A stretch of DNA of 64,000 nucleotides from Isochrysis galbana (lineage: Eukaryota; Haptophyta; Isochrysidales; Isochrysidaceae), in the NCBI GenBank assembly GCA_018136815.1, contig CM030937.1, forward strand, positions 5,756,526 through 5,820,525, read 5' to 3'. The position numbers and the translations under genes were made by a program. The notes beneath the pieces are model-generated. The model was not told the DNA's origin. It made no database searches and saw only the letters and a list, made by a program, of their open reading frames with translations. Below, one piece after another: positions 61,194-64,000 of this stretch (its first letter is position 1; each line of letters opens with the position of its first letter).

Positions 61194-64000
61194 ATGGTCT
61201 CAAAGCGCTCCACTTCCTCAAGCTACTACTCTGTCTACCGTGCGGTGCTCGTGGACACTGCCAAAGACCTCCTCTCGGGGGCCCTCTCGCAGTCGGACCT
61301 TCTCGTCGCACTCGAGGCCTACGGTGCTGTCTGGCTGATCGAGTCGATGCCGCAGGGCTCCAAGTTCATTGTCACCTTCAAGTCGCCGCAGGTCGTCACC
61401 AACCTCGTGCAGCAGGGTTCGATCGTCGTCGGAACGACAAAGATCATGATCGAGGGCTACAAGGTCCAGACAAAGGGCGCAACGGAAGACGAGGTGGGTG
61501 GTCCCCTCGGCTAGCTGTGGTCCGGCAAAAGCCTTTGGCACAGCTCGGTGATACAGGCCGATGGGGAAGCTTTGCAGCCTCGTCCGCTTCGTCGGCTCGT
61601 GCCAGCGCTGCTGTAACGCCCACGCAGCGCCCTCCAGTCTGCATGGTTTGCCTCGCGCACAGTGCAGTAATGAGTCTTGTCCAACCTACCCTGCCGTCCC
61701 TCGCCTTCGCAGGAGCGACTCCAGGCCCTCTTCTCGAAGCCGTCGATGAAGCCACCCAATGTCATCCTGCAAGAGAACCGGGACGAGTCGACGGTCATTG
61801 CAGCCGGTAGCGTGTTTGAGTGGAATATCGTTGTGACCAACCGCTCGACACAGATGCGGGAGCTGCTGTCGATAGAGGTTCCATTCCAGCCACCGGGCGC
61901 GCCGGCCAGCTTTATGCTGAAGGGCCCGCTGCCAAAGCCCGGAAGATCGCTGCAGCTATCTCAGAACAACTCTCACATACAGGGGATCCGCTTCTCATCC
62001 AAGCCCAGGTGCTCTGGAACCTTTCGCACCACTCTCATCTTCAACTTCACCACCTGGGTTCTTGAGCACGAGGTTGTCGTTACAGTCTCCGACGCACGCG
62101 AGGCACTTCCGGCCGCGCTGCCTCCGCGCGGTGGCGCGGCGGCGGCTCCAATTGCACCGGTGCCCGCCGCCTCCACTATGGTCACGCAGCCTCCCGGCGC
62201 CGTCACGGAGATTGTGCCCGCCATCCCGAAGGGACGTGAGTGCAAGCTCCCTGGCGCCAAACTCCTTTCGACAATTAGCGAGTACACGGGCAAGACGCCG
62301 CTTGCGGAGTACCCACTCCCCGCCGACATTGTCGACACGATCGAAGGTCGCAAGGCCGCTAACTTCAACCCGTGGAAGACACAGCACAACTACCGCACGC
62401 GGCTGCATGAGCTGCTGTGGCTCGAGGAGGCGAAGCAGAGGCAACTCACGCGCCACTATGACATGCGCGGCGTTCCCATCGAGCCGGTCAGTGACTACCT
62501 TGACGCCAACTCGATGATGATCATCGCCGAGGAGCCGCTCACGCGTGTGCACTGCGCAAATCTCGCCGAGAAGCGTCCGTCTGTTCAGCGTGCCGACAAG
62601 GTGTATGCTTGGTTGCCCTCATCGCCCCAAAAGCAATGGGAGGGCTTCGTCCATCGTGTCGAAGGTGACGCGCTGCTGCTGCTCTTCGGAGTTGGCTTCC
62701 ACGATGTGCACCCTCCAGGCACGCTCGTCGACCTGCGCTTCGACGTCGAACGACTGAATGCCCGGCTAATGCACCGCGCTGTCGATGATGTGCTTCTCGA
62801 GTTGGCGTACCCACAAGTGGCCCCCATCAAGGAGCCGGTCGACGCACTAGTCAAGGAGATTCACGAGATCGCGACGCGCCTGCCGTGCACTGAGCTCAAC
62901 GGGCAGCAGCGCGCGGTCATTGCCCGCCTCCTCCGCGTGCCTGGCGCCCCGGCGCCCTTTCTGCTTTTTGGCCCCTTCGGCACGGGCAAGACGCGCACTC
63001 TGACCGAGTATCTCCGCCTCCTAACCACAATCGATGTGGCCCCTCTCCTCAAGCCCCCTGCCGGCGCGGGGTCAGCTACTGCGCCCGCGGTAGCCGAGCA
63101 TACACACCCTTCGGGCTGGGCGGCGGCTGTCAACGGCGGAAAGGGCAAAGGAGGCAAGAAGGGCGCCACGAGGCCGCCGCCTCCTCCTCCTGCGGCCTCA
63201 CCATCGGTCGCCGTGCCTATCATCCCCAAAGAGGACGTGCGCGTGCTCGTCTGCTCGCCATCCAACTCGTCTGCGGATGCCTTCATCAACGCCTTGGCGC
63301 CTGGCCTTTCACCGGAGCAGATGCTCCGGCTGTATGCTGCTCATCGCAACCAGCGCGGGTTGCCGCCGCGGCTGAAGGCCTACTCGTCCGCTCTTTATGA
63401 CGAGCGTGACGAGCTCTTTGTCGATCCGACGGCCGAAGCACTACTCAAATACCGCGTCGTTGTTGCGACAACCCGCAACGCCTCGGCCTTGGTGTCGGCG
63501 GGCGTGCCTCGTGGCCATTTCACGCATATCGTGGTGGACGAGGCGGCCCAACTGATGGAGGCCGAAGCACTGCTGCCGCTCTCGCTCGCCGGGCCTAAGA
63601 CGCAGGTTATCATGGCGGGCGATCCGCAACAGCTAGGCCCTACCACTTTTTCTAGGGTAGAGTCAGTGCATGGCTTGCACTGCTCTATCATGGAGCGGAT
63701 GGCTGCGCTGCCATTGTACGTCAGCTCCAAGTTCCTTTCGTCTCGTCTCACCAACAACTATCGCTCGCATCCGACCCTGGTGCGCCTGCTGTCTCGCATT
63801 TCGTACGAAGGTCAGCTGCAGCCGATGGCCAAGCGCGAGCGTGTCGAGGCCCTCGCAGGATGGTCTAAGCGCAAGACGAAACAGGGCTTCCCGATGCTCT
63901 TCTGCTCGGTGAAGGGCGGAAGTGAGGCCCAAGAGGAGGACTCTCCCTCTTTCTACAACTACGGTGAGGCGGCGATTGTGGCTGATCTCGTGGGCGAACT
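61194..64000 (+). CDS. MOV10/SDE3-like RNA helicase, 3' end beyond window
   Basis: An SF1 (UPF1-like) helicase of the MOV10/SDE3/Armitage group, which acts in RNA silencing and retroelement control in animals and plants. Exon 1 is 61194-61493 and exon 2 runs from 61713 to the window end, with a GT-AG phase 0 intron; 863 residues are visible. The N-terminal ~95 residues look like an RRM-type fold ('EAYGAVWLIESMPQGSKFIV'). A beta-rich region with 'VFEWNIVVTNRS' and 'FNPWKTQHNYRTRLHELLWL' follows, as in MOV10. The helicase core shows motif I 'FGPFGTGKTRT', Ia 'VLVCSPSNSSADAF', II 'VVDEAAQ' (the DEAA form), III 'MAGDPQQLGP' and 'TNNYRSHP'. A glycine/lysine/proline-rich insertion (~620-680) between I and Ia is not usual. 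Motifs V and VI lie beyond the window. Confidence 0.92.

Overview
This 64 kb window is a piece of nuclear genome from a single-celled eukaryote, most likely an alga with a secondary plastid of red-algal origin. A haptophyte is my first guess; a pelagophyte or other ochrophyte is possible. Four observations support this. Genes are split by short GT-AG introns and separated by long repeat-filled spacers. A chloroplast-type ribosomal protein S1 starts with a signal peptide that ends in the ASAFSP cleavage motif of bipartite plastid targeting. There is a selenocysteine glutathione peroxidase with an in-frame UGA. A CFAP251-type gene indicates a flagellated cell. Base composition is GC-rich with many G, C, GA and CT runs. 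Two 100-base N runs (7795-7894 and 51895-51994) are assembly gaps, and each cuts off a gene.

Layout from left to right. 1-4.1 kb: repeats, a gypsy-type integrase relic and a hAT-like MITE. 4.15-6.8 kb: a GRAM/VASt lipid-transfer-type membrane protein. 7.3-7.7 kb: a foldback made of retroelement 5' ends, next to gap 1. 7.9-11.1 kb (minus): the N-terminal part of a protein with an IRE/MAST-kinase-like zinc finger. 12.1-13.9 kb: an NPL4-like protein with an N-terminal hydrophobic leader. 16.1-16.8 kb: a coiled-coil protein. 18.3-22.0 kb: a DnaG-type primase in four exons. 22.5-25.8 kb (minus): a nested LINE-like element with clear target-site duplications. 26.7-27.8 kb: a sulfotransferase-like gene. 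30.0-31.5 kb: plastid S1. 32.8-34.5 kb: a coiled-coil/chromodomain gene that runs into LINE sequence. 34.6-38.0 kb: a graveyard of LINE and hAT-like fragments. 39.6-41.8 kb: a membrane protein and a helical protein. 43.6-44.4 kb (minus): selenoprotein GPx. 45.9-47.1 kb (minus): an unrecognised protein with one hydrophobic segment. 50.8-51.9 kb: CFAP251, truncated by gap 2. 52.0-53.5 kb: a ~204 bp satellite. 54.6-56.9 kb: an exostosin glycosyltransferase with EGF-like modules. 57.5-57.9 kb (minus): a small coiled-coil gene. 61.2 kb to the end: a MOV10/SDE3-like RNA helicase.

The genes do not form a pathway. Recurring themes are organelle biogenesis (S1, primase, perhaps NPL4), the endomembrane and cell surface (exostosin, sulfotransferase, GRAM/VASt) and the flagellum (CFAP251). 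The most unusual signal is a dispersed ~170 bp module with a conserved ~40 bp core. It lies about 100-320 bp upstream of the start codons of three unrelated genes, on both strands. One copy has been split by a hAT-like MITE with an 8 bp target duplication.
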